Program-made: the position numbers and the translations under genes
From: Nostoc carneum NIES-2107
GTDB lineage: Bacteria > Cyanobacteriota > Cyanobacteriia > Cyanobacteriales > Nostocaceae
DNA length: 64,000 bases
Direction: 5' to 3'
Assembly: GCA_002368155.1 (NCBI GenBank)
Contig: AP018180.1
Span: 4,263,380 to 4,327,379, forward strand
Shown: one piece after another, positions 16,856 through 27,036 of the stretch
Numbering within the stretch: position 1 is the stretch's first letter
Layout: every line of letters starts with the position of its first letter
Notes under the pieces: generated by a model
What the model was told of the DNA's origin: nothing
The model's database searches: none
What the model saw: only the letters and a program-made list of their open reading frames with translations

Positions 16856-18946
16856 TCAGTTAATGGTATGGGAAACAATATAGGGTGAATTAATTGCTGT
16901 TGTGCGTTGAATTGCAGCTAAAGCTTGATAAACCATCGCTGCTACTTCTGCACGTGTCGCTTCACGAACTGGCACAAGCAGCTTAGGATCTGGGTAATTA
17001 ACTACTATTTGCTGTTGAGTAGCTGTTGCTACAGCCTTCCGGGCATATTCAGGGATAGTATCCCCATCTTTATAAGCAACTAAGGTATTACTATCGGCTG
17101 CTGGTAGGGCTAGTCCATTTACTAAAGAGACAATTACCTGTAGCCTTTGGACATTTTGATCGGGGCGGAAAGTGCGATCGCTAAATCCACTCACAAAACC
17201 ACCGCTAGCGGCAATTTCTATGGCTTTAGCAGCCCAAAAATTCTTGGGTACGTCAGTAAAATCAATGGCTGCGCGTTTAGCAGTTGGGTTAAAGGCCGCT
17301 GCTACTAAAGCTGCATACTGGGCGCGAGTCATGGGTTTATCTGGCTGATAAGTACCATCGGCAAAACCTGTGGTTAAGCCCATGCTGACTAAGCCGCGAA
17401 TAAAAGCTTCTGCCCAGTGTCCTTTCAAATCGCTGAAGGAAGGGATATCAACATCAGGGTTGACAATGTAAGGCGAGGCGATCGCTTTTTCTTGACCAAT
17501 AGCAACTAATGCCTGATAAATAATTGCAGCTACCTCCGCGCGGGTAATATCCCGCAATGGTTCTAGCTGTTCGGTTTTTGGATAGTTGACTACCAATAAC
17601 TTTTGGGTAGCCACTGCCACCGCATTAGTAGCATAGCTAGGAATTTGAGCGCGATCGCCATATACAGTCAACACATTTGGGTTGCCCCCACTCCATTTCA
17701 ATCCATTCACGATAGATACAATTGCCTGAATTTTTGTTAAGTTTTGTCCCGGTCTAAAAGTCCCATCAGGAAATCCACTAATAAAACCCATATTCGCCGC
17801 CCGCGAAATGGCTGATGCTGCCCAAAAATCTGGTTTGACATCCGTAAAATTACTGGCTTTACTACTGCTGGGAGGTGGAAAAGTCTTGGCAATTATAGCA
17901 GCATACTGGGCGCGAGTGATCGGTGAATTTGGTTTAAAGGAACCGTCGGGGAAGCCACTGATTAGGCCTTTGCTCACTAAGGCTTCCACATAAGCTGCTG
18001 CCCAATGCCCACCTAGATCATAAAAACTAGTGCCTAGTGATACTTGGGAGGGGGTTTCTATTGATGAAGAGAGAAAATCAACTGCACCTTTAACTTTGCT
18101 GGGATTTAATTGATTACCAACAGAAATTAGCTGCCCAGATGTGACATTTTGTAAATCGAATACTTGATTATCACGAAAAACATTACCAGCAGAGTCTTGA
18201 TTACTCCCTAAATCGGGAAATGCATTACCATTTACCAACAAACCGCCTTGGGAATTGTTAGTAATCACATTTTGACGTAACACCGGTTTAGCATCGCGAG
18301 AAAGTGCGATCGCAGTCTGATTTTCTGTTAGTTTATTATTTGCCACTAAAGGCGCAGCAGCATCACTAATTGCTATACCTATAGAATTCTTTTGCAAAAC
18401 ATTCCGCAAAACTTCACCCTTGCTATTCCGTGCCATCGTCAACCCACTGGCAGCATTTTGCAAAAATACATTATCTAAAATTGCAGGTTTCGCTGTGCCT
18501 GTGGTAAATATGCCTTCCCTTGCACAATTAATAAAAGTATTGTTAGCAACAGTGGGGGCAGTTGACTCAATCCAAACACCACTACCTTTAGGCGTGTTAT
18601 TTGTCACAGTCACCCCCCGCAGGCTAGCATCATCTAGCAATAGCAGCGTCACGTTTTGCGCCCCAAAGCTAGCACTCTGATAAGTACCACTTCCAATAAT
18701 CACAACGCCAGCGCCTTTACTGGCTTCGTTACCCACCACAAGCACCCCCGCAGGGATAATGAGGGGAAATACCTCACCGCTAGCGGCGCTATATGTCCCA
18801 GAACTCAGTTGAATAATAGTAGATTGTGTAGAGGCTTTTAAGGCACGGGTGAGGCTTTTAAAGGGACTCAACCGTGAACCAGCGTTGGCATCATTTCCCT
18901 GTACGGAATTGACGTAGATTGTGGTCACGAGGCTAGAGTTCACCAT
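16856..18946 (-). CDS. DUF1565 beta-helix protein with six SLH repeats
   Basis: 696 residues. Residues 8-270 form a right-handed beta-helix of the DUF1565/pectin-lyase type (IYVNSVQGNDANAGSRLSPF, then repeated xNxF/xxNVxxxN coils). Residues about 310-690 hold six SLH-type repeats in two similar sets of three (FPDGSFKPNSPITRAQYAAIIA; FADGTYQPDKPMTRAQYAALVA). SLH repeats usually hold proteins to peptidoglycan-linked polymers, so a surface or outer-envelope role is likely. No N-terminal signal peptide is visible from the ATG, which is odd for such a protein. A single gene, leftward. Confidence 0.9.
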   Translation of the reverse strand: MVNSSLVTTIYVNSVQGNDANAGSRLSPFKSLTRALKASTQSTIIQLSSGTYSAASGEVFPLIIPAGVLVVGNEASKGAGVVIIGSGTYQSASFGAQNVTLLLLDDASLRGVTVTNNTPKGSGVWIESTAPTVANNTFINCAREGIFTTGTAKPAILDNVFLQNAASGLTMARNSKGEVLRNVLQKNSIGIAISDAAAPLVANNKLTENQTAIALSRDAKPVLRQNVITNNSQGGLLVNGNAFPDLGSNQDSAGNVFRDNQVFDLQNVTSGQLISVGNQLNPSKVKGAVDFLSSSIETPSQVSLGTSFYDLGGHWAAAYVEALVSKGLISGFPDGSFKPNSPITRAQYAAIIAKTFPPPSSSKASNFTDVKPDFWAASAISRAANMGFISGFPDGTFRPGQNLTKIQAIVSIVNGLKWSGGNPNVLTVYGDRAQIPSYATNAVAVATQKLLVVNYPKTEQLEPLRDITRAEVAAIIYQALVAIGQEKAIASPYIVNPDVDIPSFSDLKGHWAEAFIRGLVSMGLTTGFADGTYQPDKPMTRAQYAALVAAAFNPTAKRAAIDFTDVPKNFWAAKAIEIAASGGFVSGFSDRTFRPDQNVQRLQVIVSLVNGLALPAADSNTLVAYKDGDTIPEYARKAVATATQQQIVVNYPDPKLLVPVREATRAEVAAMVYQALAAIQRTTAINSPYIVSHTIN

Positions 18947-19124
18947 TAGTTGTTAGTAGTCAATTGTTTAAATTTTGACGGTTTTAAATAATAACTCTAG
19001 TTATAATCACTCCGGGAACATAAGTACATCTAAGCGAAAAATATATCCGAGTAAGCAGATTATACTGGCGCTATATCGTACCTACATCTTTAAATTTAAT
19101 TAAAGGCACAGTAATTGTACCTCT

Positions 19125-19291
19125 GCATGGGGCATTGGGCATGGGGCATTGGGCATGGGGCATTGGGCATAGGGCATTGGTAATGAGTAATGAGTAATGA
19201 GTAATGAGTAATGAGTAATGAGTAATAGTTTTTCCCCAGTCCCCAGTCCCCAGTCCCCAGTCCCCAATCCCCAGTCCCCAGCCCCCAATCC
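19125..19291. repeat. STRR block (three unit types)
   Basis: Three abutting arrays: GGGGCATTGGGCAT units (19127-19180), TAATGAG units (19181-19226) and CCCCAGT units (19233-19290). It touches the 3' end of the acetyltransferase gene. Confidence 0.92.
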
Positions 19292-19702
19292 CTACTGGTA
19301 ACGATACATCAACCGCAGTTCGCCTACTTCAGTTGTAAAACCCCAACGCTGATAAAAGGGCATCATTTCTGGTAAGCAATAAAGTGCGATTTGCTCAACT
19401 TCTCGCAACTGGGGATGATTGATGGCTGTATCCATTAACTTAGCGCCAAGTCCCAGTTTTCTATAGGTAGGTTTAATAATTACATCGTAAATAGTTGCCC
19501 GATAAACAAAATCTGTCAGAATGCGGGTAAAACCAATCAATTCTTGGCTATCGGTAACAAAGGCAATAATAATATTTGATGCAGCCAGCATTTTGACCAC
19601 ATCTTGATATTTACGATTTTTACTCCAGAATTCGTTTTTGTATAAATCTACTAACTCTAAAATCTGATTTTCAGTCAAACGCTCAACAATTTGGTAGTGC
19701 AT
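19292..19702 (-). CDS. GNAT family N-acetyltransferase
   Basis: 136 residues covering one GNAT domain. Motif A with the acetyl-CoA loop is VIIKPTYRKLGLGAKLMDTAI (Q/RxxGxG/A pattern as RKLGLG), and MPFYQRWGF is the usual C-terminal motif B. The substrate is not readable. Family size is normal. The stop codon directly abuts a large STRR block at the 3' side. No co-directional neighbour is close. Confidence 0.9.
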   Translation of the reverse strand: MHYQIVERLTENQILELVDLYKNEFWSKNRKYQDVVKMLAASNIIIAFVTDSQELIGFTRILTDFVYRATIYDVIIKPTYRKLGLGAKLMDTAINHPQLREVEQIALYCLPEMMPFYQRWGFTTEVGELRLMYRYQ

Positions 19703-20176
19703 GATTTAGTCGTGAGAAATTTGATGAAATCCAAGAAGCGGGTAAAGAAATACAGCAGATGACAAGTTGGTAAGGTACAAATAATTGTAAGGGCAAGGCA
19801 GTTCCTTGCCCCTACACCTCGTGATGGAATTTCGTACCCTATCTGCATAATAAACGCTATATAATATTTAAACTCTGTTTAACTTCTATCATGCAAAAAT
19901 TAGGTTCCGCTAAGCTTACCACAGCCTAAATTTTGCCTTAAAAAAATTCCTTAGCGGTGGTATAAAAACCACAATTTTCTGGGACTCGACTGTAATCAAG
20001 GTTTACCAAACTATATTAAATACAAATAGCTAAAAGTCCTTCAATTTAGAAGAACTTTTAGCTATGAGAAATCAATTATTCTGAAAGTGCCAACTTTAAA
20101 AGTCGTTTCTCAATTTCACCCGATGTGACTTTTTTGAGTTTGAACAAACGAGGTAGAGATAGCGTACTCTTAATAA
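19703..20176. other. Gap with a dispersed repeat and a hairpin
   Basis: A GGCAAGGCAGTTCCTTGCC-type dispersed palindrome lies near 19790-19815 and a 12-bp hairpin lies at 20026-20065. No ORF. Confidence 0.6.
20026..20065 (-). terminator. Hairpin downstream of gvpA
   Basis: Perfect 12-bp stem ATAGCTAAAAGT/ACTTTTAGCTAT with a 16-base loop, about 110 bases beyond the gvpA stop; only a weak T tract follows on the minus strand. Confidence 0.5.
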
Positions 20177-20392
20177 TTAAGCAGGCATAGCAGCTGATTG
20201 AGTTAAACCAACAGCTTCTGCATATTTCAAATAGGTTTCAACAGAAGCGATAACGATCCGAGCTTCAATAGCTAGTAGTTCAATACCTACTAAAGAAACA
20301 CGTACCCAAGCGTCTACAACGATACCTTTGTCTAAAATGCGGTCAATAACTTCTGCCAAACTTGAAGAGGAATTAGTTTTTTCAACTGCCAT
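20177..20392 (-). CDS. gvpA: Gas vesicle structural protein GvpA
   Basis: 71 residues, the usual size, with the highly conserved core [37 protein letters not shown] and [19 protein letters not shown]. GvpA polymerises into the ribs that form the gas vesicle wall, giving buoyancy. In cyanobacteria it usually heads a cluster with further gvpA copies, gvpC, gvpN, gvpJ and others. None is present here: upstream is a 550-base AT-rich non-coding stretch and downstream a hairpin. It is therefore a solitary copy, with other gvp genes presumably elsewhere. Confidence 0.95.
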   Translation of the reverse strand: MAVEKTNSSSSLAEVIDRILDKGIVVDAWVRVSLVGIELLAIEARIVIASVETYLKYAEAVGLTQSAAMPA

Positions 20393-20870
20393 TGTTTTTT
20401 ACCTTACTCATTGTTGATTGTTAGTAGTTTCAGCTAGGTTTTATTCCTTTGCTTACCACTGAATTAATATTAAACACACCTGAGTGAAATGTAAATAGTT
20501 TTGGACAGAAAAATGTAAAAAAATATGCAATTAAATAAGGAGAGATATCCCAAAACTTGTTTGAAATGTTTGAGTTGTATATATTATCTATTGAATAACT
20601 AACTTATGCTGGATAAATTGGTTAATTTTGTTGATTTTTCTGTATATTTTGGCATCTAGAAAATTTCTTCCTTATTCAAGGACAAATATGGGGTAAAAGC
20701 CCTACTCCATATAGATAATGCTTGATTGGAAAAATAATCGTGATTTGGGAAAATTATCTCAAAATTTAAGTAATTATACGGTTATAAAAATATAAATATA
20801 TCGCTATAAAATAATTTGAAATAGTATTTAATATAGTTTTTTGTCGGAAAAAATTGGATATAGAATATAA
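20393..20870. other. AT-rich region upstream of gvpA
   Basis: No ORF; very A/T-rich. It must carry the gvpA promoter, but no box could be fixed by eye. Confidence 0.5.
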
Positions 20871-20908
20871 AAAAAGCTGTTGATTATTGCAGAATCAATA
20901 GCTTTTTT
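20871..20908 (-). terminator. Terminator of phytochrome kinase gene
   Basis: 15-bp stem AAAAAGCTGTTGATT/AATCAATAGCTTTTT with one G-U pair. On the minus strand it ends in a run of T. It lies 40 bases after the stop. Confidence 0.85.
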
Positions 20909-20947
20909 CATGTCTAGAAAAATCTTGATTATGGGCTGCGAAACCTA

Positions 20948-23914
20948 CTATCTTAAATCGCTGAGAGTGGCGATCGCTTCTAGCTGAAAGTTATCGACTA
21001 AATATTTCAAGGCTTCTGCTAGAGGCTGTTCCTGACTGGAGATTTGGGCAATCAGTTGATAGAGTTTGGCATCATTGAGATCCAAGGCGGCTTCATGAAC
21101 TTCACCAATCCACTCGCTGGGCATTACTTGCAGGTCTTCAGCCGTGAGGGTTTTCTGTGGAGAAGTTACTACATTGCTATCGGGTGCGACTATTTCACTA
21201 TATATATAGCGTACCCCCAAGTACTGGGCCATCTTGTCAAACAGTACTGTTTCTGTGAAAGGCTTGGTAATGTGGTCATTACAACCTGCTTGCAGACTCG
21301 CTAAAAAGTCTTGTTCAAAAGCAGCCGCAGTCAGAGCAATAATAATGACATCGTTACCGTCTGCTGTGGCGCGGATTTGTTGTGTGGCTGTGTAGCCATC
21401 CATCACAGACATTTGAATATCCATCCATATTAGATGAGGATGCCATTCTTGCCACATAGCGATCGCTTCTGCGCCATTCTCGACGGCGCACACTTCAAAG
21501 CCTACTGACTCTAGCAACTTGACTAGCAGTTGCCGATTTTCTAAAACATCTTCTACTACTAAAATTCGGTAGTTGGCTTGTCCTGGTTCTAAACCAATAA
21601 CATAGTGGGTGGCTTCTGTTTCTAATAAATCTACTGAGTCTGCTAGACGCAAAAATACTTCACAGCTAAAGGTTGAACCCTGGTTTAAGGTGCTGTGAAC
21701 TGTAATATTACCACCCATCAAGCGGGCAAACTGGCGACTAATGGATAAACCTAAACCGGTACCTTGGGCATTACGTCCCTTTTCGGTTTGCATAAAGGCT
21801 TCAAAAATCGATTCTAGATCTGAAGTAGCAATCCCGCATCCAGTATCTGCAACTTCTAAACGCAGCATGATTTTTAATTCGCCTGCGGGTACAGCTTGTA
21901 CCCGTAATGTGACGCTGCCTTTATTGGTAAATTTAATGGCATTACCTAACAAGTTGATTAAGATTTGCCGCAGTTTGGCTTCATCTCCACAAACATAATA
22001 AGGAACATTGGCATCACGCAAGGTTTGAAGGTTCAAGCCTTTCTGTGAGGCTTTGAGGGCAAACATATCGTTGAGCGATCGCAATAGTCGATGTAAATTA
22101 AAGCAGCTGTCGTTGAGTACTATTTGTCCCGCTTCAATTCTCGACATCTCTAACACATCGTTAATCAAAGCTAGCAAATGTTCACCACTGCGGCTGATAA
22201 TGCCTAAATGCTCGCGAAATTGATCGTGAGCTTGGCGATCGCGTACCATTAATTGCGTAAATCCCAGAATGGCGTTCATGGGAGTCCGCAGTTCGTGGCT
22301 CATTTTGGCGAGGAACTGACTTTTGGCATGATTAGCGATCGCAGCTCTTTCTGCGGCTTGTTCTAACGCCACTTGGGAAAACTCTAGTACTGCTAACATC
22401 AGAGTATTTCGCATTTCCAAGGCTGCTTCCATCTCCACGCTTTCCCAAGGTAAGGATGTTTCTTTAACTATTTCTTGCCAAAGTTCAAAGGATTTACGCG
22501 GTGTCAGGCGCATTTCTTCATCACTAGAAATAGCGACCGATGTTTGGGGATTACCTGCCCAATTCACTGTTTGTATTTGCTCTGGTCGAAACCAAATAAT
22601 ATGATAAGACTTTTGTTGCAGCACAATTGAAATTACTAAAATACCACTAGCAACTGTGCTAAATTGCTGTGCTTGCGGGTAGATTTTGGAGAGTGAATCT
22701 GTAACATATATTGGTTGGCAATTTTTCTCTAATAGCCAAGTCATTAAATCTTGCACTTGATGCAGAGTAGGCGTTTTACCCAGAAGTGAGACTTCGTTAT
22801 CTAATATAATTGCCGCTCCCTGGGCGTGAACTAAATTCAATATAGCTAATTCATTCCGCCGAAACACTGCTTCAATAAAGCTAGCTTCTTGAGATAGAGT
22901 TGTTCGCAATTGTTCCTGAATTAATTTTACTTGGGAACGATAGCGATTCATTTCTTGTTCTTGTTGATAAACTAATTCTACGGAAGCAAACTGCCCCAAA
23001 AATTCGCAAGCTTTCCGCATTTCATAATCAACGAATTTGGGCGTGTAATGATGACAAGCAATCATCCCCCACAGCCTTTTGTCATTAATTAATGAAATCG
23101 ACATCGAAGCCGCTACACCCATATTTTGTAGATATTCTAGATGGCAAGGCGACACACTGCGTAAATTGGCATGACTCAGATTTAGCGGAGTTGCCGTGAT
23201 AGGATTGTCAGTAGGAATTAGCTTTACTGGTTGATAGTTAATATTGGGAATTATCCGCAGCCAGCTATTGTAATATAGACGACGAGCTACTTGAGGAATA
23301 TCAAAAGCTGGATAATGTAGCCCCAAATAAGTTTCTAAATGTTGAGCCTTGTCTTCTGCAATTACAGTGCCGCTGTTGTCGCTAGCAAACTGGTAGATCA
23401 TGACGCGATCAAAGCCAGTAATTAGCCGCACTTGTTTGGCTAAAGTGTCCACCAAATCATCAAAAGTTTCGGCGGCGCGCAGCAGAGCGATCGCTTCTTT
23501 TAATAAATGATAAAACTTGAGAACCTGCTTGTTTGTAGTTACCGGGCTAGGTTCTAACTCCATGACTACGGCTTTGCCGCTACGGTGTAATATGCCCTTA
23601 AAACTTTGTAAATGTTTTGTCTGATTAACTGTTGCTAATGCACTCTGAATTTTTAAATCTAGCGGATTAACTACTTCCAAGTTATCTTGTGCGAGATATT
23701 GGGATATTTCTTGAACTTTTGCTTTAGAAAGCAGCACACTCAGCGGTTTACCCAAAAGATTTTCTACAGTAATTCCTAATATTTGCTTTACGTTCTCACT
23801 AACTTGCAAAATCTCTAATTCTGGTTCCCGCAACGTCAGCAAAATGCCATGCGGCTGAATCAAACCAGGAATTTCAATTTCTTCGCGATCGCAATTAGTT
23901 AAATCGGTAGTCAT
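20948..23914 (-). CDS. Phytochrome hybrid histidine kinase (PAS-GAF-PHY-HisKA-HATPase-REC)
   Basis: 988 residues. Order: PAS with the bacteriophytochrome-type Cys8 (NCDREEIEIPGLIQPHG); GAF with PAFDIPQVARRLYYNSWLR (Asp205) and LRSVSPCHLEYLQNMGVAASM; PHY with PRKSF at 472-476; HisKA with His540 (FLAKMSHELRTP); HATPase (NLLGNAIKFT, DTGCGIA, GTGLGLS); REC from about 783 with phosphoacceptor Asp832 (IWMDIQM). It senses red/far-red light through a bilin. Unusually both candidate bilin-binding cysteines are present: Cys8 as in biliverdin-binding phytochromes and Cys257 at the Cph1 position. The last 90 residues are unassigned. It follows another hybrid kinase by 75 bases, probably in one operon. 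Confidence 0.94.
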   Translation of the reverse strand: MTTDLTNCDREEIEIPGLIQPHGILLTLREPELEILQVSENVKQILGITVENLLGKPLSVLLSKAKVQEISQYLAQDNLEVVNPLDLKIQSALATVNQTKHLQSFKGILHRSGKAVVMELEPSPVTTNKQVLKFYHLLKEAIALLRAAETFDDLVDTLAKQVRLITGFDRVMIYQFASDNSGTVIAEDKAQHLETYLGLHYPAFDIPQVARRLYYNSWLRIIPNINYQPVKLIPTDNPITATPLNLSHANLRSVSPCHLEYLQNMGVAASMSISLINDKRLWGMIACHHYTPKFVDYEMRKACEFLGQFASVELVYQQEQEMNRYRSQVKLIQEQLRTTLSQEASFIEAVFRRNELAILNLVHAQGAAIILDNEVSLLGKTPTLHQVQDLMTWLLEKNCQPIYVTDSLSKIYPQAQQFSTVASGILVISIVLQQKSYHIIWFRPEQIQTVNWAGNPQTSVAISSDEEMRLTPRKSFELWQEIVKETSLPWESVEMEAALEMRNTLMLAVLEFSQVALEQAAERAAIANHAKSQFLAKMSHELRTPMNAILGFTQLMVRDRQAHDQFREHLGIISRSGEHLLALINDVLEMSRIEAGQIVLNDSCFNLHRLLRSLNDMFALKASQKGLNLQTLRDANVPYYVCGDEAKLRQILINLLGNAIKFTNKGSVTLRVQAVPAGELKIMLRLEVADTGCGIATSDLESIFEAFMQTEKGRNAQGTGLGLSISRQFARLMGGNITVHSTLNQGSTFSCEVFLRLADSVDLLETEATHYVIGLEPGQANYRILVVEDVLENRQLLVKLLESVGFEVCAVENGAEAIAMWQEWHPHLIWMDIQMSVMDGYTATQQIRATADGNDVIIIALTAAAFEQDFLASLQAGCNDHITKPFTETVLFDKMAQYLGVRYIYSEIVAPDSNVVTSPQKTLTAEDLQVMPSEWIGEVHEAALDLNDAKLYQLIAQISSQEQPLAEALKYLVDNFQLEAIATLSDLR

Positions 23915-23955
23915 TGGGGATTGGGGACTGGGGACTGGGGATTGGGGATAAGGGA
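23915..23955. repeat. STRR block between two kinase genes
   Basis: GGGGACT/GGGGATT heptamers directly upstream of the phytochrome start codon, in the space where its ribosome binding site would be expected. Confidence 0.85.
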
Positions 23956-23981
23956 GATGAGGAAGAAAATTACTCTTGTAC

Positions 23982-24001
23982 AGACGCGATTAATCGCGTC
24001 T
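23982..24001. repeat. Dispersed palindrome AGACGCGATTAATCGCGTCT
   Basis: A perfect 20-base palindrome, present again at 43167-43186 and degenerate at 28060-28079. It encodes the final codons and stop of the hybrid kinase at 23990-26140. Confidence 0.88.
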
Positions 24002-26140
24002 CTGCAATTCACGACTCAGCACTCTTTTGTGAAGTTCTAGCTGCAAAGCGGTTTTGACTCTTTCAAATTCCGCTTCTAATTGATAGAGTCGCTCTGGCAG
24101 ATTACTGGTTTCGGAAAGAGCGATTGTTTCAATTTCTCGACAAATTTCTGTGAGATTTCTGGCTCCTAAATAGGCGCTACTTGATTTCCAGCTATGGGCT
24201 AGACGGTGTACAGTTGGGGCATCTCCTTGAGTAACTGCTTCTCGAATTTGCTCCAGTATATGGGGGGAATCTTCTAAATAACAGTCAATAATTTCTGAGA
24301 CAAATGTTTCATCGTCTCCAGCCATTTCGTAGATTTTTTGAATAGCTTGACTATTAATTGCTGGTAAGTCTGCTAGGGGAATAAAGGAGGGATTTGTGAG
24401 TGGTGGATTGAGTGGATGGGATTGGCGATCGCGTCTGTTGGGTGGGATAAAACCACCATTTGTAGATACTATCGGTACGCATCGACTTAAGGCTTTAGCT
24501 AGTATTTCAATGCGGATAGGTTTACTTATATAGTCATCCATCCCTACTGCTAGACATTCTTCGCGATCGCCTTGCAGGGCGCGGGCTGTCACGGCAATAA
24601 TTCGCGGACGTAAACTCGCTGGATATTTTTGGCAGATCAGCTTTGTGGCTTCTAATCCGTCCATTTCGGGCATTTGCACATCCATTAAAATTACGTCGTA
24701 AGACAAGTGCTGGATGATTTCTAGTACTTCCTTACCATTGCTAACAACATCAGCGCGGTATCCCAATTGTTTGAGCATTAATAATGCTAGCTTTTGATTC
24801 ACTACATGATCTTCCGCCAGCAAAATTCTTAAGGGGAATTTTTCCGCCATTGTAGAAGTGAGTGAAATTAGATGAGATGGCTGGGTATTTGTATAGCTAA
24901 TAGGCTGCACATTCGCTTTTCTGGTAGGTACAGGATAACTAGCCGAAACGCGTATAGTGAAATAAAAAGTAGATCCCTCACCTAGGTGAGTCTCTACCCA
25001 CATTTTGCCGCCCATCAATTCGCTAAGTTGGCGGCTGATAGCTAATCCTAAACCTGTACCGCCATAACAGCGAGTAGTTGAGGAATCAATTTGACTAAAA
25101 GACAGGAATAAGCGATTGAGTTTATCTGCTGGTACGCCTACCCCTGTATCTTGAACGGAGAACTGAATTTCATAGATATGCTGGCGATCGCGGCTGCTAA
25201 TCTGCGAACCTTGTTGATCACCAGATTCACTTGCTAGCTGGGCTGTAACTGCCACTTTAATACTGCCCTCTGGTGTAAATTTAACGGCATTACTCAATAA
25301 ATTTACTAAAATCTGCCGCAGACGGGTGACATCTCCCACAATATTTGTGGGTACATCTGCTGCCACATGAAAGCTAATTTCTAAGCTTTTAGCTGCGGCA
25401 TCGTTAGCTAGTAAAGCTATTGATTCTTTGAGGCAATTTACTAAATCAAATCTTGCCGCTTCTAGCTCTAATTTACCAGACTCAATCTTCGAGAAGTCTA
25501 AAATATTATTAATTAAAGATAGTAAAATTTCACCACTATAACGAATTGTCTCTACAGCATCTTGTTGATCGGGATTCAGCTTGGTATCTAGCAATAATCC
25601 CGTCATGCCAATTACCGCATTCATGGGTGTGCGGATTTCATGGCTCATATTTGCCAAAAAATCGCTTTTAGCATGAGTAGCGGCTTCTGCTGCAGCTTTT
25701 GCCTCTTCTAAGCGTTGATTTTGTTGAATTAGCAATTGCTGTTGTTGTTGAATCAGTAATTGATTTTTAATTCTGGCTAATACTTCTAACTCTTTAAATG
25801 GTTTAGTAATATAGTCTTGCGCTCCTAATTCAAAAGCTTTGACTTTATCCTTAATATCATCGAGAGCGCTAATAAATATAATCGGGATATTACGTGTTTT
25901 CTCTATAATTTTCAACTGCTGGCAAACTTCATAGCCGTTCATTTCCGGCATATTAACGTCAAGTAAAATTAAATCTGGTACCTCTCTTTGGGCAGCTTGC
26001 AATGCCATGCGTCCACTAAGCGATTTGCGAAGCACATAACCCTCTGACTCTAGCATTTTGGCTAATAAACGTAGATTGTCAGGGTTGTCATCTACGAGTA
26101 AAATATTGGTTTGTGATGCAGATTTCAGTAAGGTATCCAT
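23990..26140 (-). CDS. Hybrid histidine kinase (REC-HisKA-HATPase-REC-Hpt)
   Basis: 716 residues, no membrane segment. REC1 at about 12-125 with Asp61 ([13 protein letters not shown]); a Gln-rich coiled linker ([21 protein letters not shown]); HisKA His167 ([12 protein letters not shown]); HATPase ([24 protein letters not shown]); REC2 with [13 protein letters not shown]; and a C-terminal Hpt with [17 protein letters not shown] full phosphorelay is thus in one chain, controlled by an N-terminal receiver rather than a sensor. The natural partner is the phytochrome kinase 75 bases downstream. The last residues (ELQRRD) come from a dispersed palindrome, so the native C-terminus may have been replaced. 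Confidence 0.93.
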   Translation of the reverse strand: MDTLLKSASQTNILLVDDNPDNLRLLAKMLESEGYVLRKSLSGRMALQAAQREVPDLILLDVNMPEMNGYEVCQQLKIIEKTRNIPIIFISALDDIKDKVKAFELGAQDYITKPFKELEVLARIKNQLLIQQQQQLLIQQNQRLEEAKAAAEAATHAKSDFLANMSHEIRTPMNAVIGMTGLLLDTKLNPDQQDAVETIRYSGEILLSLINNILDFSKIESGKLELEAARFDLVNCLKESIALLANDAAAKSLEISFHVAADVPTNIVGDVTRLRQILVNLLSNAVKFTPEGSIKVAVTAQLASESGDQQGSQISSRDRQHIYEIQFSVQDTGVGVPADKLNRLFLSFSQIDSSTTRCYGGTGLGLAISRQLSELMGGKMWVETHLGEGSTFYFTIRVSASYPVPTRKANVQPISYTNTQPSHLISLTSTMAEKFPLRILLAEDHVVNQKLALLMLKQLGYRADVVSNGKEVLEIIQHLSYDVILMDVQMPEMDGLEATKLICQKYPASLRPRIIAVTARALQGDREECLAVGMDDYISKPIRIEILAKALSRCVPIVSTNGGFIPPNRRDRQSHPLNPPLTNPSFIPLADLPAINSQAIQKIYEMAGDDETFVSEIIDCYLEDSPHILEQIREAVTQGDAPTVHRLAHSWKSSSAYLGARNLTEICREIETIALSETSNLPERLYQLEAEFERVKTALQLELHKRVLSRELQRRD

Positions 26141-26603
26141 TGTTAGTTGGAATTAAGGCCGATTGATCATAGCGATCGCTTCTCACAGAAAGCAATCAAC
26201 TCCATATTTCCGAGCATCTGCAAGAAGTAATTCTCAGCAGGAAATATTCGCAGTTATTGCGTCAAGTCTGTCAGCCTTAAGAGTTGCTCTCAAAATTTCT
26301 ACATCTAATTATTTATATTGCACAGGAAAGAGATTGTAAACTAAAAGCCAGCTTACTATTTGACAAGTATATATAACTTTAAAAATTCTACTTAATTAAG
26401 TAATAAAGTGTCATACTTCTAATGCAATTATTACTTAATGTCGGTAGTTTACCGTATATGTACTTGTGCCGAGTGATCAAAGGGAAGCAGCTATAAAGAT
26501 ATACTGATTTTTTTCAGAAATAAAATGTTATAACAAATCAAATAATATTGGCGACACATCAATAATAGTCTAGAGGTCAAGGCAGTGTCTTGCCCCTACA
26601 ATA

Positions 26604-26630
26604 TGTCGCATTCTTTTTTCAAATTGGTAT
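26604..26630. repeat. Dispersed repeat, TGTCGCATTC...AATTGGTAT unit
   Basis: A 27-base unit identical to 62824-62850 apart from its flanks; the inverted form begins the element at 12812. Both are preceded by a CTTGCCCCTA motif. Confidence 0.8.
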
Positions 26631-27036
26631 TAGATATATCTCAACAAAACAGACAATTAAATCTGAAAGATTTTAGCCAATATCAAAGCCGAGAAATATG
26701 AATAATTCAAAATTTCAGCAATTAAATTATTCAATTTTTAGGAGATAATAATGCCGATTACTTCTCTGCTGCTAAAACAAGCTTAGACACGCTAATAAAT
26801 AAGCCGCTAACTAATAAAACAACTAAGATAACATTAAATTTATGAAAAAATAACGTATAAATATATACATTATATCCTTGTCCCTATGTTCACAAAACAG
26901 AGGTTTGCGCGTCATGGATGAGCGTCAAGGATAAAACGGCAATTTTCAAGCTAATACCAGTTCAAATAATGTTTGCGACAGATAAATTCTTTGTAGGGGT
27001 AAGGCATCCACAATCTTTTAGTATATCAAATATCTT

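Noticed and set aside
19125-19291. Tandem repeats resembling a CRISPR array
   Set aside because: Units are contiguous heptamers or their multiples with no unique spacers; they are STRRs. No cas genes in the window.
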